Source: DATIHQ01 sp035480535 | GTDB taxonomy: Bacteria; Chlamydiota; Chlamydiia; Chlamydiales; SM23-39 | Length of the DNA: 64,000 nucleotides | Direction: 5' to 3' | Assembly: GCA_035480535.1 (NCBI GenBank) | Contig: DATIHQ010000001.1 | Location: 6,561-70,560 of the forward strand | Part shown: positions 8,616 through 17,525 of the stretch, in pieces | Numbering within the stretch: the first letter of the stretch is position 1 | How the letters are laid out: each line of letters opens with the position of its first letter | Notes under the pieces: generated by a model | What the model was told of the DNA's origin: nothing | What the model saw: the letters and a program-made list of their open reading frames with translations, nothing else | Database searches by the model: none | Position numbers and translations under genes: made by a program

Positions 8616-10805
8616 ATGATTCCAAAGGTAAAAGAATTAATTGGCGTTCAGGACGCGATGGATAACCTCGCAGCCATCGTGGGGATCAACATGGAGAATC
8701 CCCCTCCGATTGGAATCATTAAAAAGCACCGGATCGTTACGGATGAAGAGGAATTTGGCCCTCAAAATGTGCAATGGCTCAGCGCTGAGGGGAGCGAATC
8801 GATTTTAGATATTTTGGACGCCACCTATCGATCGATTCACAATCATCTTCTGACCCTCTATGAAAATCCCGAAATGAATTGGGACAATGAAAAAACCCGG
8901 AAGGGGATCGCCGCCATGATGTCTCTTGTCGGTGAATCAGCTCAAAAGATCGAAACCTATCTCATCTATCGCCTCGGAAGACCTCTCGCAACAAAAATTG
9001 CCGATCGGGATGAATTCAAAGCGCTCCAGTATTTCTATACGCAGCGATTCGTGAAGAAGTTCAAGCAAGGCGTAGAGGGAGAAGAGGCTTGGAAAGAAGA
9101 ATGGGAAGAGAATGAAGAGGCCGCTTCACTGGATGTTTCTAAGACAGGTTTAAAGGATTTTGAAACGGTGCGCCGCGATCAGGAATATGAGCTTTTCTAC
9201 ATCCGCAATGAAGAGGGAAAATCCTATTTCAATGCAGAGCTCTTAAGAAACATTAAATTGACCTGTGATTTTGAAGCGGAAGGGGAAGAATTTGAAGAAG
9301 ATCCTCTCTTGAAAGTGCGCGCCATGCAAGATCGCGACGTTCTCGGCTCTGCAGGACAAATCTTGGGAGAGTGTCATTCAGCGATAGTCGATTTTTATAA
9401 GATCTTTCAGAAGCTTCCTGAAAACGAATTGGCCCACTCTCTGAGTTTGTCGCTTCTCGCCCTATTTCTAGCGGCCAATCCTCGTCATCTTTTGCAAAAC
9501 ACCAATGGAAAAAGCTGCCTCCAATATTTTGATGATTTCCATCGCTATTTACGCCGCACCATGAAAACTTCCGAATATCAAAAAATGATCGCCTATCCCC
9601 CAGATAAAGGGGATAAAACAGCCTATTTCCTCCTCTACCTCACTCATTCGCTTTCCCGCGCCCTTTTCTATCGAACAGGTGGGATCAGACAAGAGTCAAT
9701 CGGCCTGATCCATCGCACCATGCGAAGAGGGGAGGAGATCAAGCAAAAAGGGAAAGAAAAGCTGTTGAAAGGGGAGACGATTTGGAATCAATTTCTTCTC
9801 GACGATGAAAAATTGCGCACGCTGCTCAATCAATTTCCCAATGGGCCTCTCTTTAAAATCCTCGATCTGATCCGAGAGGAGCAAGATGAAGATACGATCA
9901 TCCCCTTCGATCCCATTGGACAAGGCAATTTGCCCAGCCGTATTTTTGAGATCAATTACCGCGACCATAAAATCGACGTCCTCCGCATTCCCTCTCCCAT
10001 GCGCCAATCCTATATCCACAAAGTGGAAATCCTCGATGAATTCCGTGGACTTCTCCGCTCCTATGCCATCGATCAGACGCCTAAAAGACACCTCATGGTC
10101 AATTTACACGATCGCACTTCCTGGAAAGAATACGCCCGCAGCCGCGCCCTGGAAGAGCTCCATAAAAATGCGGAATTCACACAGCAAATCATCACCATCA
10201 CCCTACCCAAGGCAACCGACTTTTACTATCAGAACAATGAATATCTAAATATGAACAGCGCCGAAGATTTCATCCTCGCCTTCAGAGCGCAGCTAGCCGC
10301 TCCGCAAGAGTGTGGCTTTTTCCTCCCCATTTCTCCCAAAGAACTGATCCACTTCACGGAAGGCGCCCTTCCCCTCATCCACGAACATTTTTTCCATCAC
10401 AAAAACAGCCTGACGCGCCGCAACCGAGAAGATTTCATCGAGATCTTCTACCAATTCCTCATCCTCAAGTGCATCGATCTTCTCCACCCCCACTCTCTCA
10501 GTTTTACCTGTAAAGATGCCATTGACACAGGCGCAGCGGAGCAGGCGACGTTCTATGGATTTATGCAGCTTCTTACATCTAATTTTTCTCAGAAAGAGGA
10601 GCAAGATTTTCTTCGCTGGCAGCTCTACACGCCGGCTCTTTTCATTCGGGAAAGAGCGATCGACTCAGAGCGGCTCAACCGCGCCATCTCTGCCCTCGAG
10701 CGCCTCGATGGCGAAATGGCTGAGAGAGGGAAAGTGATTCTTAAGGCATTTGGCGACTTCTATCATCCCCAAACGTTCAAGACACTTGGCGTGAAACATC
10801 TCTAA
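8616..10805 (+). CDS. Large soluble protein of unknown function
   Basis: 729 residues, hydrophilic, mostly alpha-helical by composition, without signal peptide or membrane segment. I do not recognise any domain. A strongly acidic patch lies around residues 150-180 (EGEEAWKEEWEENEEAASLD), and there are several well-structured looking segments such as SLSLSLLALFLAANPRHLLQ (about 285) and YFLLYLTHSLSRALFY (about 340). The upstream 100 bases are very AT-rich with a TTGAAA at 17 bases from TAATAA and no Shine-Dalgarno sequence. It ends just before an R1 palindromic element. It could be a chlamydia-specific effector or structural protein; nothing in the sequence decides this. Confidence 0.7.
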   Translation: MIPKVKELIGVQDAMDNLAAIVGINMENPPPIGIIKKHRIVTDEEEFGPQNVQWLSAEGSESILDILDATYRSIHNHLLTLYENPEMNWDNEKTRKGIAAMMSLVGESAQKIETYLIYRLGRPLATKIADRDEFKALQYFYTQRFVKKFKQGVEGEEAWKEEWEENEEAASLDVSKTGLKDFETVRRDQEYELFYIRNEEGKSYFNAELLRNIKLTCDFEAEGEEFEEDPLLKVRAMQDRDVLGSAGQILGECHSAIVDFYKIFQKLPENELAHSLSLSLLALFLAANPRHLLQNTNGKSCLQYFDDFHRYLRRTMKTSEYQKMIAYPPDKGDKTAYFLLYLTHSLSRALFYRTGGIRQESIGLIHRTMRRGEEIKQKGKEKLLKGETIWNQFLLDDEKLRTLLNQFPNGPLFKILDLIREEQDEDTIIPFDPIGQGNLPSRIFEINYRDHKIDVLRIPSPMRQSYIHKVEILDEFRGLLRSYAIDQTPKRHLMVNLHDRTSWKEYARSRALEELHKNAEFTQQIITITLPKATDFYYQNNEYLNMNSAEDFILAFRAQLAAPQECGFFLPISPKELIHFTEGALPLIHEHFFHHKNSLTRRNREDFIEIFYQFLILKCIDLLHPHSLSFTCKDAIDTGAAEQATFYGFMQLLTSNFSQKEEQDFLRWQLYTPALFIRERAIDSERLNRAISALERLDGEMAERGKVILKAFGDFYHPQTFKTLGVKHL

Positions 10806-10823
10806 TTCATAAGTCGATTACGA

Positions 10824-11040
10824 GCTTAGGATCTGAGCCGTAATGCGAATATCAGCGCAGAGGCGCGAGACGCGCGAAGAGAGTTAGCCGCAGAGGACGA
10901 GAGGTGAGGGAAGCCCTCACACACCCAGAAAAGATATAAAATTTGGGAGTATGAGGGCATCCCTCATCTCTGCGTTCTCCGCGGTTATCTCAGTGCTTTT
11001 CTCCGCGCTGATATTCGCATTACGGTTTCGATCCCAAGCC
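10824..11040. repeat. R1 palindromic element, copy A
   Basis: About 217 bases with inverted ends: CGTAATGCGAATATCAGCGC at 10839 and its complement GCGCTGATATTCGCATTACG ending at 11024, extended outward by GCTTAGGATC against GATCCCAAGC. The interior contains a second inverted pair (GTGAGGGAAGCCCTCAC, GAGGGCATCCCTC). Copies B, C and D lie at 31453, 36261 and 55611. This copy fills most of the gap between two convergent genes and could form one large hairpin in RNA. Confidence 0.85.
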
Positions 11041-11073
11041 TGTCTGACAAAAAATGGGCCTGTTACGATGCGA

Positions 11074-11571
11074 TTAGCTATTTAAGAGTCTGTGTTGTTC
11101 TTTTGTGAGGAGAGGGGGAAGGATAGGAGCTCTGGTTTCTCCCGGATAAGGGTATTGAGCGTACAATTCACTAAAGGTCTCTTCATCCATGAGAGGAGGA
11201 CGGCTTGTCCATACCGATCTGATTGCAAAATAGGGGTCGGTATCCAATAGTTTTTGCTTGGCTGCCTTAAAATCTGCTGCTGCATTTGTCAGATTGGCGA
11301 TTCGCTGGGTTTGTTGAGTGGCGGCCGTTTTCTCGGCTTCGTCAGATTCTTTGATTGCATCCAGCAACTTTTGATCTTCTTTAAAAGCTGCTTTGGAATC
11401 GCGTCGGATTTGGATGACTTGTTTCACACTCCAAACGAAAGCAACGGTCAGGGTCGCTAGGGCAACGAAGGGAGCGTAGGTCGCGAAGAGGGAGGGCGCG
11501 ACTGGAGCAGGGGTAGGGGATGAGAACCAATTGATACTATCTAATAGACGTGAGGCAATTGAGCTAAACAT
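11074..11571 (-). CDS. Small single-pass membrane protein with coiled coil, unknown
   Basis: 165 residues: a short amphipathic N-terminus, one membrane segment at about 30-50 (YAPFVALATLTVAFVWSV), a basic stretch (KQVIQIRRDSK) and an alanine/glutamine-rich helical region (about 62-110) likely to form a coiled coil, then a proline-rich tail (EKP-type PPLMDEE, PYPGETRAPILPPLL). The topology suggests anchoring in a membrane with a cytoplasmic or lumenal helical domain. It has its own near-consensus promoter. Size and architecture fit inclusion-membrane or T3S-associated proteins of chlamydiae, but there is no family match I can name. Confidence 0.65.
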   Translation of the reverse strand: MFSSIASRLLDSINWFSSPTPAPVAPSLFATYAPFVALATLTVAFVWSVKQVIQIRRDSKAAFKEDQKLLDAIKESDEAEKTAATQQTQRIANLTNAAADFKAAKQKLLDTDPYFAIRSVWTSRPPLMDEETFSELYAQYPYPGETRAPILPPLLTKEQHRLLNS

Positions 11572-11593
11572 TGGATGTCCTTTTTAGCTCAAT

Positions 11594-11622
11594 ATTATAA
11601 TAGATAATTAGAAATAATTCAA
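11594..11622 (-). promoter_or_regulatory. Near-consensus promoter TTGAAT-N17-TATAAT
   Basis: On the minus strand TTGAAT (11622-11617) is followed after exactly 17 bases by TATAAT (11599-11594), 23 bases before the ATG at 11571. AAAAGGACATCC gives a Shine-Dalgarno sequence. This is an unusually strong match to the housekeeping sigma (sigma-66) consensus for this window. Confidence 0.75.
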
Positions 11623-11628
11623 GTTAAT

Positions 11629-12846
11629 TTATAGATTGCCTTCTGCGATGAGCCCTTCATTATAAAGTTTTATTGAATCGGAAAGGCCTTGAACTTTGCG
11701 CATTAGGTCTGCAAAATCTTTTTTGAATGCATCGCTTTGGACGATTTTAGCCCGCTCGCCGTCGGCTCGATTGAGGAGCTCGGTGAGGCGGCCAATGGAG
11801 GTGTTCATGGCGTCGATTTCCCCCTCAAAGTAGGTACGAAATTCTTTAGGGGTATCGAGCGCCTTGAGGAGATTGGCTTTCTTGGTGCGGCTTCGCTGCC
11901 AATGTTTGTCGTATTGGAAGAGGAGGCCGTAGTGATTGATGTCGTTCATCAGGGTCTCTCCTTTGCTGAAGAGAGAGGTGAGGCGAAGATAGAAATCATC
12001 GCCGGTGATGAAGCGGCCCAAGGTTCCCGTCCCACTGGAGATGTCGCGGGAGATTTGATTGAGATTGCGGAGCGTTTGGGCGCCGTCGTTATTGAAGTGG
12101 GCGGTGGCTGTGTTGAGATTTTCTGTGAGGCTGGCAAATTTGTGGAGGAGCTGGTCTTCATCGAGGCTGGTGCGGAGATAGTTCATATTTTCATTGAGGA
12201 GGCCGACCGATTCGCGAACCGCGGGGACGAGATGTTCATTGTCGACCGATTGGAGGAAGGTATTTACTTGGCCCATCGCCCCATCGAATGATTTCAGGAC
12301 GTTGGTGAGATAGGTTTGATTTTCGTTGAACCATTGATCGAGGTGGGAGATGGTGGCTTCCATGCGGGAGGCGACTTTGCTCACTTGGGTAAAGGTATTT
12401 TCTAAATTATCGACCGAGTTGGCGTAAATGATCTGATCTTTGACAGGCTCATTTATTTTCCCTTTGGGAAGGGCTTTGGGGAGGATGGCCACCGATTTTT
12501 CTCCCATGAGGCCAGTGGTGCGGACGGCAATTTCATCGGTTGGATAGACAGTGACGCTGGAATCGACTTTTAAGAGGAGTTGATAGAGGAAGACGCGCCC
12601 CGTATCGTCGGGGGTTTCTTCGCGGGCGCTGGCAATTTCATGGATCTGCACCACTTCCCCGACCGGTTTTCCCGCAAAAGTGACGCGGGTTCCCACAGAA
12701 ATGCCCGCGATATTCGCAAAGCGAACATGGAGCGTTTTTTTCCCATCGCCCACCATCGGCTCAAAAAAGAGGATCATCCCAATCATGATGGTCAGGGCGG
12801 CCGCCACAAAAAGGCCGATCAAGATATTTTTCTTCTGGTCAGTCAT
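11629..12846 (-). CDS. mlaD: MCE-family lipid-binding protein of the Mla-type transporter
   Basis: 405 residues. A single membrane anchor at about 8-28 (ILIGLFVAAALTIMIGMILFF) is followed by the MCE domain (about 38-130: LHVRFANIAGISVGTRVTFAGKPVGEV, later RTTGLMGEKSVAIL) and a long helical region to the end. MlaD proteins form hexameric rings that pass phospholipids between inner and outer membranes. Its start codon overlaps the stop of the ATPase gene (ATGA), placing it third in the operon mlaE-mlaF-mlaD. At 405 residues it is much longer than E. coli MlaD because of the helical C-terminal extension, closer to the PqiB/LetB or chlamydial type. No mlaA, mlaB or mlaC is adjacent. Confidence 0.9.
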   Translation of the reverse strand: MTDQKKNILIGLFVAAALTIMIGMILFFEPMVGDGKKTLHVRFANIAGISVGTRVTFAGKPVGEVVQIHEIASAREETPDDTGRVFLYQLLLKVDSSVTVYPTDEIAVRTTGLMGEKSVAILPKALPKGKINEPVKDQIIYANSVDNLENTFTQVSKVASRMEATISHLDQWFNENQTYLTNVLKSFDGAMGQVNTFLQSVDNEHLVPAVRESVGLLNENMNYLRTSLDEDQLLHKFASLTENLNTATAHFNNDGAQTLRNLNQISRDISSGTGTLGRFITGDDFYLRLTSLFSKGETLMNDINHYGLLFQYDKHWQRSRTKKANLLKALDTPKEFRTYFEGEIDAMNTSIGRLTELLNRADGERAKIVQSDAFKKDFADLMRKVQGLSDSIKLYNEGLIAEGNL

Positions 12847-13619
12847 CTCGGTTTCCTCGGTTTAGAGAGAAGTGTGTTTCGTAAGAAGGTAATGGTTGGA
12901 TCGTCGATCTTCATGAATGTGTCGGGATCGGCGATGTGGATGATTTGCCCATCTTGGTGCAGCGCGAGACGATCGGCGATGTAAAGAGCGGAGGAGATGT
13001 CGTGCGTGACGACGATGCTCGTTCCTTTCAGTTCATTTTGCGTTTTGACAATGAGTTCATTGATCTGCTGCGCGGTGATCGGATCGAGACCTGTAGTTGG
13101 CTCATCATAGAGAAGGATCGCGGGGCGGTAGACGATCAGGCGAGCAAGACCTGCCCGTTTTCTCATCCCGCCGGAGAGATCGGAGGGCATTTTTTCCTCT
13201 GTCCCTTCCAAGCCCACCATTGCTAGGGCATTTTTCACTTTTCGCTCGATTTCTTCAGGAGAAAAAGGCTTGCCGGTGACGGGATCTCCATGCTGCTTTA
13301 AATAGAAGGAGGTGTTTTCTTCGATATTCATTGAATCGAAGAGAGCGGAGCCTTGGAAAAGCATCCCCATGTTTTTCACGGCAGCGTAGATTTGATTTTT
13401 TTTAAGCTGGGTGATGATCGTGCCGTCGATTTCAATTGAGCCCCGATCGGGCTTTTCAATCCCAATGATGTGGCGCAGCAGAACGCTCTTCCCTACGCCA
13501 GAGCGACCCAAGATGACGAGGATTTCGCCGCGGTTGGCCTCTAGATTCAGGCCCCGCAGAACATCATTTGTTCCGTATCGTTTCCAAAGATTGCGAATTC
13601 GAATCAAGCTTTCATCCAA
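12843..13619 (-). CDS. mlaF: ABC transporter ATPase, Mla type
   Basis: 258 residues, the ATP-hydrolysing subunit of the phospholipid transporter. Walker A GRSGVGKS at 38-45, Q-loop around MLFQGSALFDSM, ABC signature LSGGMRKRAGLAR, Walker B ILLYDEPTTGLDP and H-loop VVTHD are all present. The MRKRAG signature variant is characteristic of the MlaF/MkL family. It overlaps the permease gene upstream by 16 bases and the MCE gene downstream by 4, so the three products are made in fixed proportion. Confidence 0.93.
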   Translation of the reverse strand: MDESLIRIRNLWKRYGTNDVLRGLNLEANRGEILVILGRSGVGKSVLLRHIIGIEKPDRGSIEIDGTIITQLKKNQIYAAVKNMGMLFQGSALFDSMNIEENTSFYLKQHGDPVTGKPFSPEEIERKVKNALAMVGLEGTEEKMPSDLSGGMRKRAGLARLIVYRPAILLYDEPTTGLDPITAQQINELIVKTQNELKGTSIVVTHDISSALYIADRLALHQDGQIIHIADPDTFMKIDDPTITFLRNTLLSKPRKPR

Positions 13620-14407
13620 CCGTATTTGAGTTCCTGATGGATCATATTCAGGGCCATTGTCAAGAGGAAATCGGCGACAATAATTAAAATATAACTGGTG
13701 ACGACGCTCTGCGTGGTCGCGCGCCCAACGCCCGCCGCTCCACCCGTCGTTTTCATTCCTTTATAGCAACAGACAGTGACGAGTAAAACGCCGAAGACAA
13801 ATGCCTTGATCACTCCCGATGCGACATCAAACAAATTGATGTGGGCTTGCATCGGATTGAAGTAGGTGGTGGGGGAGAGGTGAAACAAATAGACGGCGAT
13901 TAAATAGCCTCCAAAAATTCCCATCATCGTGCTGAAAAGAGTCAGCAGCGGCATCATCACAATCCCAGCGAAAAAGCGGGGCGCGATCAGATAGGAATTG
14001 GGGTTAATTGCCATCGATTTCAATGCATCGATCTGCTCGGTGACTTTCATCGTTCCCAGCTCAGCGCACATCGAAGAGCCCACTCTCCCAGTTACCATCA
14101 ATGCGGTCAACACCGGGCCCAGCTCGGTGATCATCGATTTTCCCACCAGCGCGCCCGTGACTCCAGCCAGCCCTTTCTCACCCAGCTGATAAAAAGACTG
14201 GGCGGCCAGCACAAAGCCCGTCGTAAAGCCAGTGATCGCCACAACGCCCACCGACATCACGCCGATGTGATACAATTGCTCGCGAAGCAATGCCCACGCC
14301 GGCGGCCGTCTCACCGCCGCGCCAAAGACATCGATGATGAGCGAAACATATTCCCCCACCATCGCTAAAATCCGAACCGAGTGCTTCCTAACGAGAACGA
14401 ACATCAC
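13604..14407 (-). CDS. mlaE: MlaE-type permease of the lipid ABC transporter
   Basis: 267 residues with five to six membrane helices and the MlaE/YrbE signature block TELGPVLTALMVTGRVGSSMCAE followed by GTMKVTEQIDAL. The end of the protein (CCYKGMKTTGGAAGVGRATT then TSYILIIVADFLLT) is also diagnostic. It forms the inner-membrane dimer on which MlaF acts and MlaD docks. The first 20 residues (MMFVLVRKHSVRILAMVGEY) form the interfacial helix expected for the family. It is the first gene of the operon; an R4 palindrome separates it from the type III genes downstream of it on the map. Confidence 0.92.
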   Translation of the reverse strand: MMFVLVRKHSVRILAMVGEYVSLIIDVFGAAVRRPPAWALLREQLYHIGVMSVGVVAITGFTTGFVLAAQSFYQLGEKGLAGVTGALVGKSMITELGPVLTALMVTGRVGSSMCAELGTMKVTEQIDALKSMAINPNSYLIAPRFFAGIVMMPLLTLFSTMMGIFGGYLIAVYLFHLSPTTYFNPMQAHINLFDVASGVIKAFVFGVLLVTVCCYKGMKTTGGAAGVGRATTQSVVTSYILIIVADFLLTMALNMIHQELKYGWMKA

Positions 14408-14451
14408 CTACCCCTTTTCTTCATAGTACGAAAAGGGGAGTTTCAGGTCAA

Positions 14452-14620
14452 AGAGCCAATTGCAAAACTCGCTTTCTTGCACAAATTCGATGATTTTGGC
14501 ACCGGTTCGCGCTCGCCGCAAGTTGACATATCCGAATGGCCATAGGCAACTTGCGGCGGGACCGAACCCGGTGGCAAAAGCGCGGATTTGGGCTGAAATT
14601 GGGGTTTTGCAACTGGCTCC
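14452..14620. repeat. R4 palindromic element
   Basis: About 169 bases forming one imperfect palindrome: GAGCCAATTGCAAAAC at the left mirrors GTTTTGCAACTGGCTC at the right, and GCCGCAAGTTG near the centre mirrors CAACTTGCGGC, with GGCACCGGTTCG / CGAACCCGGTGGC between. It lies between the start of mlaE and the stop of the last translocator gene, both on the minus strand, and could terminate transcription of the type III operon. Confidence 0.75.
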
Positions 14621-14624
14621 AAAG

Positions 14625-15389
14625 TTATCTCGCGCGCGATACAGAGTCAGTTACGTCCATCGCCTTATCGAGGACGCGGCTCTTCTCTTGCTCAGCATTT
14701 CCTTGCGTCTGTTTATTGGCCTGTTCTTGCTGCAGTCCATTCAATGACAGGTTTTCAGTACCTCGTCTGATACCAAGGTCTCCTTGCCATCGATTGGAGA
14801 AGAACTGACCCAAAGTAGGTACCTGTTGAGCACCGAGCTGAATTGCATTTCTCATTGCTTCGTTATTTGCGAATTTAAGCTGACCCAAGGAAACGACAAA
14901 TGAAGCCACCGCGAAAATAACTCCAATTGTTCCAATTTTTCTTTGGAAAGAGGCTTGATCTTGAATTGCCTTTTTAAATTCGGTCTTTAAGTTTTCGATC
15001 AGCAGGCGATCTTTTTCCATCAAGCGATCTCGCTGGCGATAAGAATAGGCGATGATATCTCTCAACTTAATAATGAAATTTGCCTCTTCGGGAAGAAATT
15101 TTCCTTCCTGAATGGCCGCATTGAGCAGTTTTGATTCTTTTTGAAATTGCTCATATCCTTCTGGAGAGAGTTCTTCCGCAAAATCAATAATACTTTCTGG
15201 AAGTTGGGTGACTCGGCCCGCCTCCAAACTTTCTACATTTGAAAGATCGTATCTGTTGAGAATGGCCGCGGCTTCTCCTGTTCTTATTGTTTGACTCGCA
15301 CCCAAAATACCTATTTTATCATCTTCGGAATCGAGACGCTCATACTCAACAGCTTCTCCTCCTCCAAGACCCCCTACACCAAAAGACAT
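14625..15389 (-). CDS. Type III secretion minor translocator candidate (CopD-like, SctB)
   Basis: 254 residues with one hydrophobic segment at about 152-170 (TIGVIFAVASFVVSLGQL), a helical region before it (about 85-150) and an amphipathic, glutamine-rich C-terminus. This is the architecture of YopD/CopD proteins, which insert with the major translocator into the host membrane as the secretion pore. It is last in an operon after a SycD chaperone and a two-to-three-helix CopB-like protein, the same order as in Chlamydia and Yersinia. AGGGGGAA precedes the ATG. Sequence similarity alone was not recognisable; the call depends on context and topology. Confidence 0.65.
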   Translation of the reverse strand: MSFGVGGLGGGEAVEYERLDSEDDKIGILGASQTIRTGEAAAILNRYDLSNVESLEAGRVTQLPESIIDFAEELSPEGYEQFQKESKLLNAAIQEGKFLPEEANFIIKLRDIIAYSYRQRDRLMEKDRLLIENLKTEFKKAIQDQASFQRKIGTIGVIFAVASFVVSLGQLKFANNEAMRNAIQLGAQQVPTLGQFFSNRWQGDLGIRRGTENLSLNGLQQEQANKQTQGNAEQEKSRVLDKAMDVTDSVSRAR

Positions 15390-15397
15390 AATTCCCC

Positions 15398-16276
15398 CTA
15401 TAAGTTAACTCTAGATCCATCAAGGCCTCTCTGAATGCCATCCGTAGTGGATTGCGATCCTTCGAGTGACCCTTCTACGCGCTTTGCACCTTCACTTGAT
15501 CCGTGATAAAGGAGCGTCATAGAACCTTCTTCTTCTTTCATTCTCATCGTTAAATTGCCAATCTTTCGCTCGATCGTGGCTTCGCCAATTCGAGCACCGC
15601 CTTGTATCACAGTACCTACGAATCCAACACCGGTGGTGATATTTTTAATTTTCGAAGCAGTAGTTCCTGCAGCTGCGGCGCCGAGGGCTCCCGCTTTATA
15701 GGCCCAAATGCCCCCCGCAATGCCAAGACCTGCTGCGATGAAGAAAACACTAGTATCGAGGATCCGTGCCCATTTAACCTGCAATTCTTCCGATTTAGTA
15801 AACCATGAAGCAACGGCTTTCCAGCCGCCGGTGTCGGACATAATGCAGTTAGCGAGGGCCAAGCCTCCAGAGGCAATCAAAAGGGCCCCCGGAGCAGAAC
15901 CAACTCCTGTGGCCATGCATGCAATTCCAACGGCAATAGAGACAGCTGCTGTGACATATTGCGCTACTTTCCCAAATATGCTCCAAGTCTTGCGCGATTT
16001 CACTTCTCTTGCATATTGATCGAGAGCTTCTTTTTTAGCCGCTGCGTGTCGTTCAATCTCAGGTCCTTCTCTTTTTTCTTCTTCGATATAGTTCCCTAGG
16101 ATTCGGCCGGTCTGTTTCTCTTCAGCTAACTTGGCTCCGATTAACCCATATCTTGGATCTCCTAGAAACGTATCCCGCGGGGCCTGTAATTGCGGAGGGG
16201 CAAATTGAGGAGGCGCGCTCAGCAATTCCTCTCTTTCTTCCGTCTCAAAAGAACCGACTGAACCTATACTGCTCAT
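15398..16276 (-). CDS. Type III secretion major translocator candidate (CopB-like, SctE)
   Basis: 292 residues from the ATG at 16276, chosen because AAGGTGAGG lies just upstream and the ATG overlaps the chaperone stop (ATGA); a GTG at 16291 is less likely. The N-terminal 90 residues are hydrophilic and probably chaperone-binding, with charged helix 60-95. Hydrophobic segments lie at about 106-125, 128-146 and 176-195 (ILDTSVFFIAAGLGIAGGIW), followed by a glycine/alanine-rich region and a polar C-terminus. YopB/CopB proteins form the host-membrane pore. Placement directly after the SycD homolog supports the role. Confidence 0.68.
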   Translation of the reverse strand: MSSIGSVGSFETEEREELLSAPPQFAPPQLQAPRDTFLGDPRYGLIGAKLAEEKQTGRILGNYIEEEKREGPEIERHAAAKKEALDQYAREVKSRKTWSIFGKVAQYVTAAVSIAVGIACMATGVGSAPGALLIASGGLALANCIMSDTGGWKAVASWFTKSEELQVKWARILDTSVFFIAAGLGIAGGIWAYKAGALGAAAAGTTASKIKNITTGVGFVGTVIQGGARIGEATIERKIGNLTMRMKEEEGSMTLLYHGSSEGAKRVEGSLEGSQSTTDGIQRGLDGSRVNL

Positions 16277-16695
16277 AGCCTCACCTTCCACTGTTCTCTT
16301 AAAAGGGAGATTTTCCCTTTTAAAGGATGGGTTTTTGGAGTCCTGACCTCAGCCTCTTTCAACGCCATGGCCGCATCTTCAGACCATTGGAGCGAAATGC
16401 AACATTCCGCGGCGTGGAAATGGGGATAGGGATCTTCTTTTTGCAGGAGAGCTGCCATCGCCCAAGCGTGGAGCGCATCGCTATAGCTTTTCGATTCTTG
16501 GAGCGTGGCTCCGAGGGCAAACCAAAAGCGGGACTCGAGGGGGCGGCGGGTGCAAAGGAGGCGGAAGAGATCGGCAGCCTCCGCCCAGTTGCCGCTATTG
16601 TAAAGAGCAAACCCATAGCTGTAGAACTTCTCCACTTCCTCTTCGGAGAGGAGAAGATCTTTACGCGGGTTTTTCAGCAGCTCTTCCAATGACAT
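16273..16695 (-). CDS. lcrH: Type III secretion chaperone, SycD/LcrH family
   Basis: 140 residues consisting of three tetratricopeptide repeats. Diagnostic features shared with SycD/LcrH: YSYGFALYNSGNWAEAADLF, LCTRRPLESRFWFALGA, and the highly conserved PYPHFHAAECCISL. Class II chaperones of this kind hold the two translocators unfolded in the cytoplasm before secretion. Its stop overlaps the start of the CopB-like gene, and its ATG follows the stop of the upstream gene by two bases, so all four genes form one operon. Chlamydiae usually carry two or more such chaperone-translocator sets; which one this is cannot be told here. Confidence 0.92.
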   Translation of the reverse strand: MSLEELLKNPRKDLLLSEEEVEKFYSYGFALYNSGNWAEAADLFRLLCTRRPLESRFWFALGATLQESKSYSDALHAWAMAALLQKEDPYPHFHAAECCISLQWSEDAAMALKEAEVRTPKTHPLKGKISLLREQWKVRL

Positions 16696-16697
16696 GT

Positions 16698-17525
16698 TTA
16701 TTTGCCCATGTTTCTCAAGATGGCTTGAATCTCATCTTTTTGCGTATCGACCACCTTCTTCATCGTTTGGTCGATCGATTGTTGTAAATTGAGTTCCACC
16801 AAAGCACTTGTGGAGATCAGCCTCTGTACTTCCTTTTCAAACTGGCTAATACGGGTTCCAATGAGAGATTTTAATCCTCCCATCGCCTCTTTCTTCACGA
16901 TATCTTTCTCCCAAACGGTGATGCCTAATGCACTCAATTGGATTCGGATCGCCTTGGCCTTATCGGAGAGGTGATAATCTTTATCGGAAGGAGCAGTGAT
17001 TAATTCTGTATTGAAATCGAGGAGACGGTCGATCTTTTCCTGGGCTTTTCGAATATTTTCCAGGGTGAGATCCATTTTCTTCTGGGTGCTCTCATATCTT
17101 CTTTGGCCTGCCTTTAAGATTTCCAAAGCGGGAAAAGGATCACTTGAAACTTTCTGATCTTCAGGAGCTAATCGAGCGGGTCCTTCCCCTTCGCTTCCTG
17201 GGGCGAACAGAGAGAAGTCATCATTTCGTTTGGAGCCAACTACGGGCTGAGCTACCGCATCGACTTTATTGGCTTCAGGACTAACAAAATCGGCGGAGAT
17301 CTCATTTCTCTTTCCCAAACCAGAGCTTTTTACAGCATAAGGAGAAGAGTTATCCCATTTGGGCGCGCGCTCGGTACCCTCGATGATGCCAGGAGAAATC
17401 TCTTCGATTTTCTGTGTATCTTGATTTGCCTGCCCAATCCCGATTTTGGTATCTGCGGGACTCGACGACATTGGAGCATATATGAGGTTTCCCTCTATAT
17501 CTTTACCGACAACTTCAGTATCCAT
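16698..17525 (-). CDS. First gene of the type III translocator operon; coiled-coil protein of unknown role
   Basis: 275 residues. The first 120 are disordered-looking and polar; about 130-175 forms a helix (KMDLTLENIRKAQEKIDRLL), then a break (ITAPSDKDYHLSD) and a second long helix to the end, so a helical hairpin is likely. There is no signal peptide or membrane segment. AAAGGAGGAAG gives a strong ribosome binding site. In Yersinia the gene in this position (before lcrH-yopB-yopD) encodes the needle-tip protein LcrV, and a helical hairpin is also the core of tip proteins, but I see no sequence signature for LcrV. A secreted substrate or regulator is equally possible. Confidence 0.75.
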   Translation of the reverse strand: MDTEVVGKDIEGNLIYAPMSSSPADTKIGIGQANQDTQKIEEISPGIIEGTERAPKWDNSSPYAVKSSGLGKRNEISADFVSPEANKVDAVAQPVVGSKRNDDFSLFAPGSEGEGPARLAPEDQKVSSDPFPALEILKAGQRRYESTQKKMDLTLENIRKAQEKIDRLLDFNTELITAPSDKDYHLSDKAKAIRIQLSALGITVWEKDIVKKEAMGGLKSLIGTRISQFEKEVQRLISTSALVELNLQQSIDQTMKKVVDTQKDEIQAILRNMGK

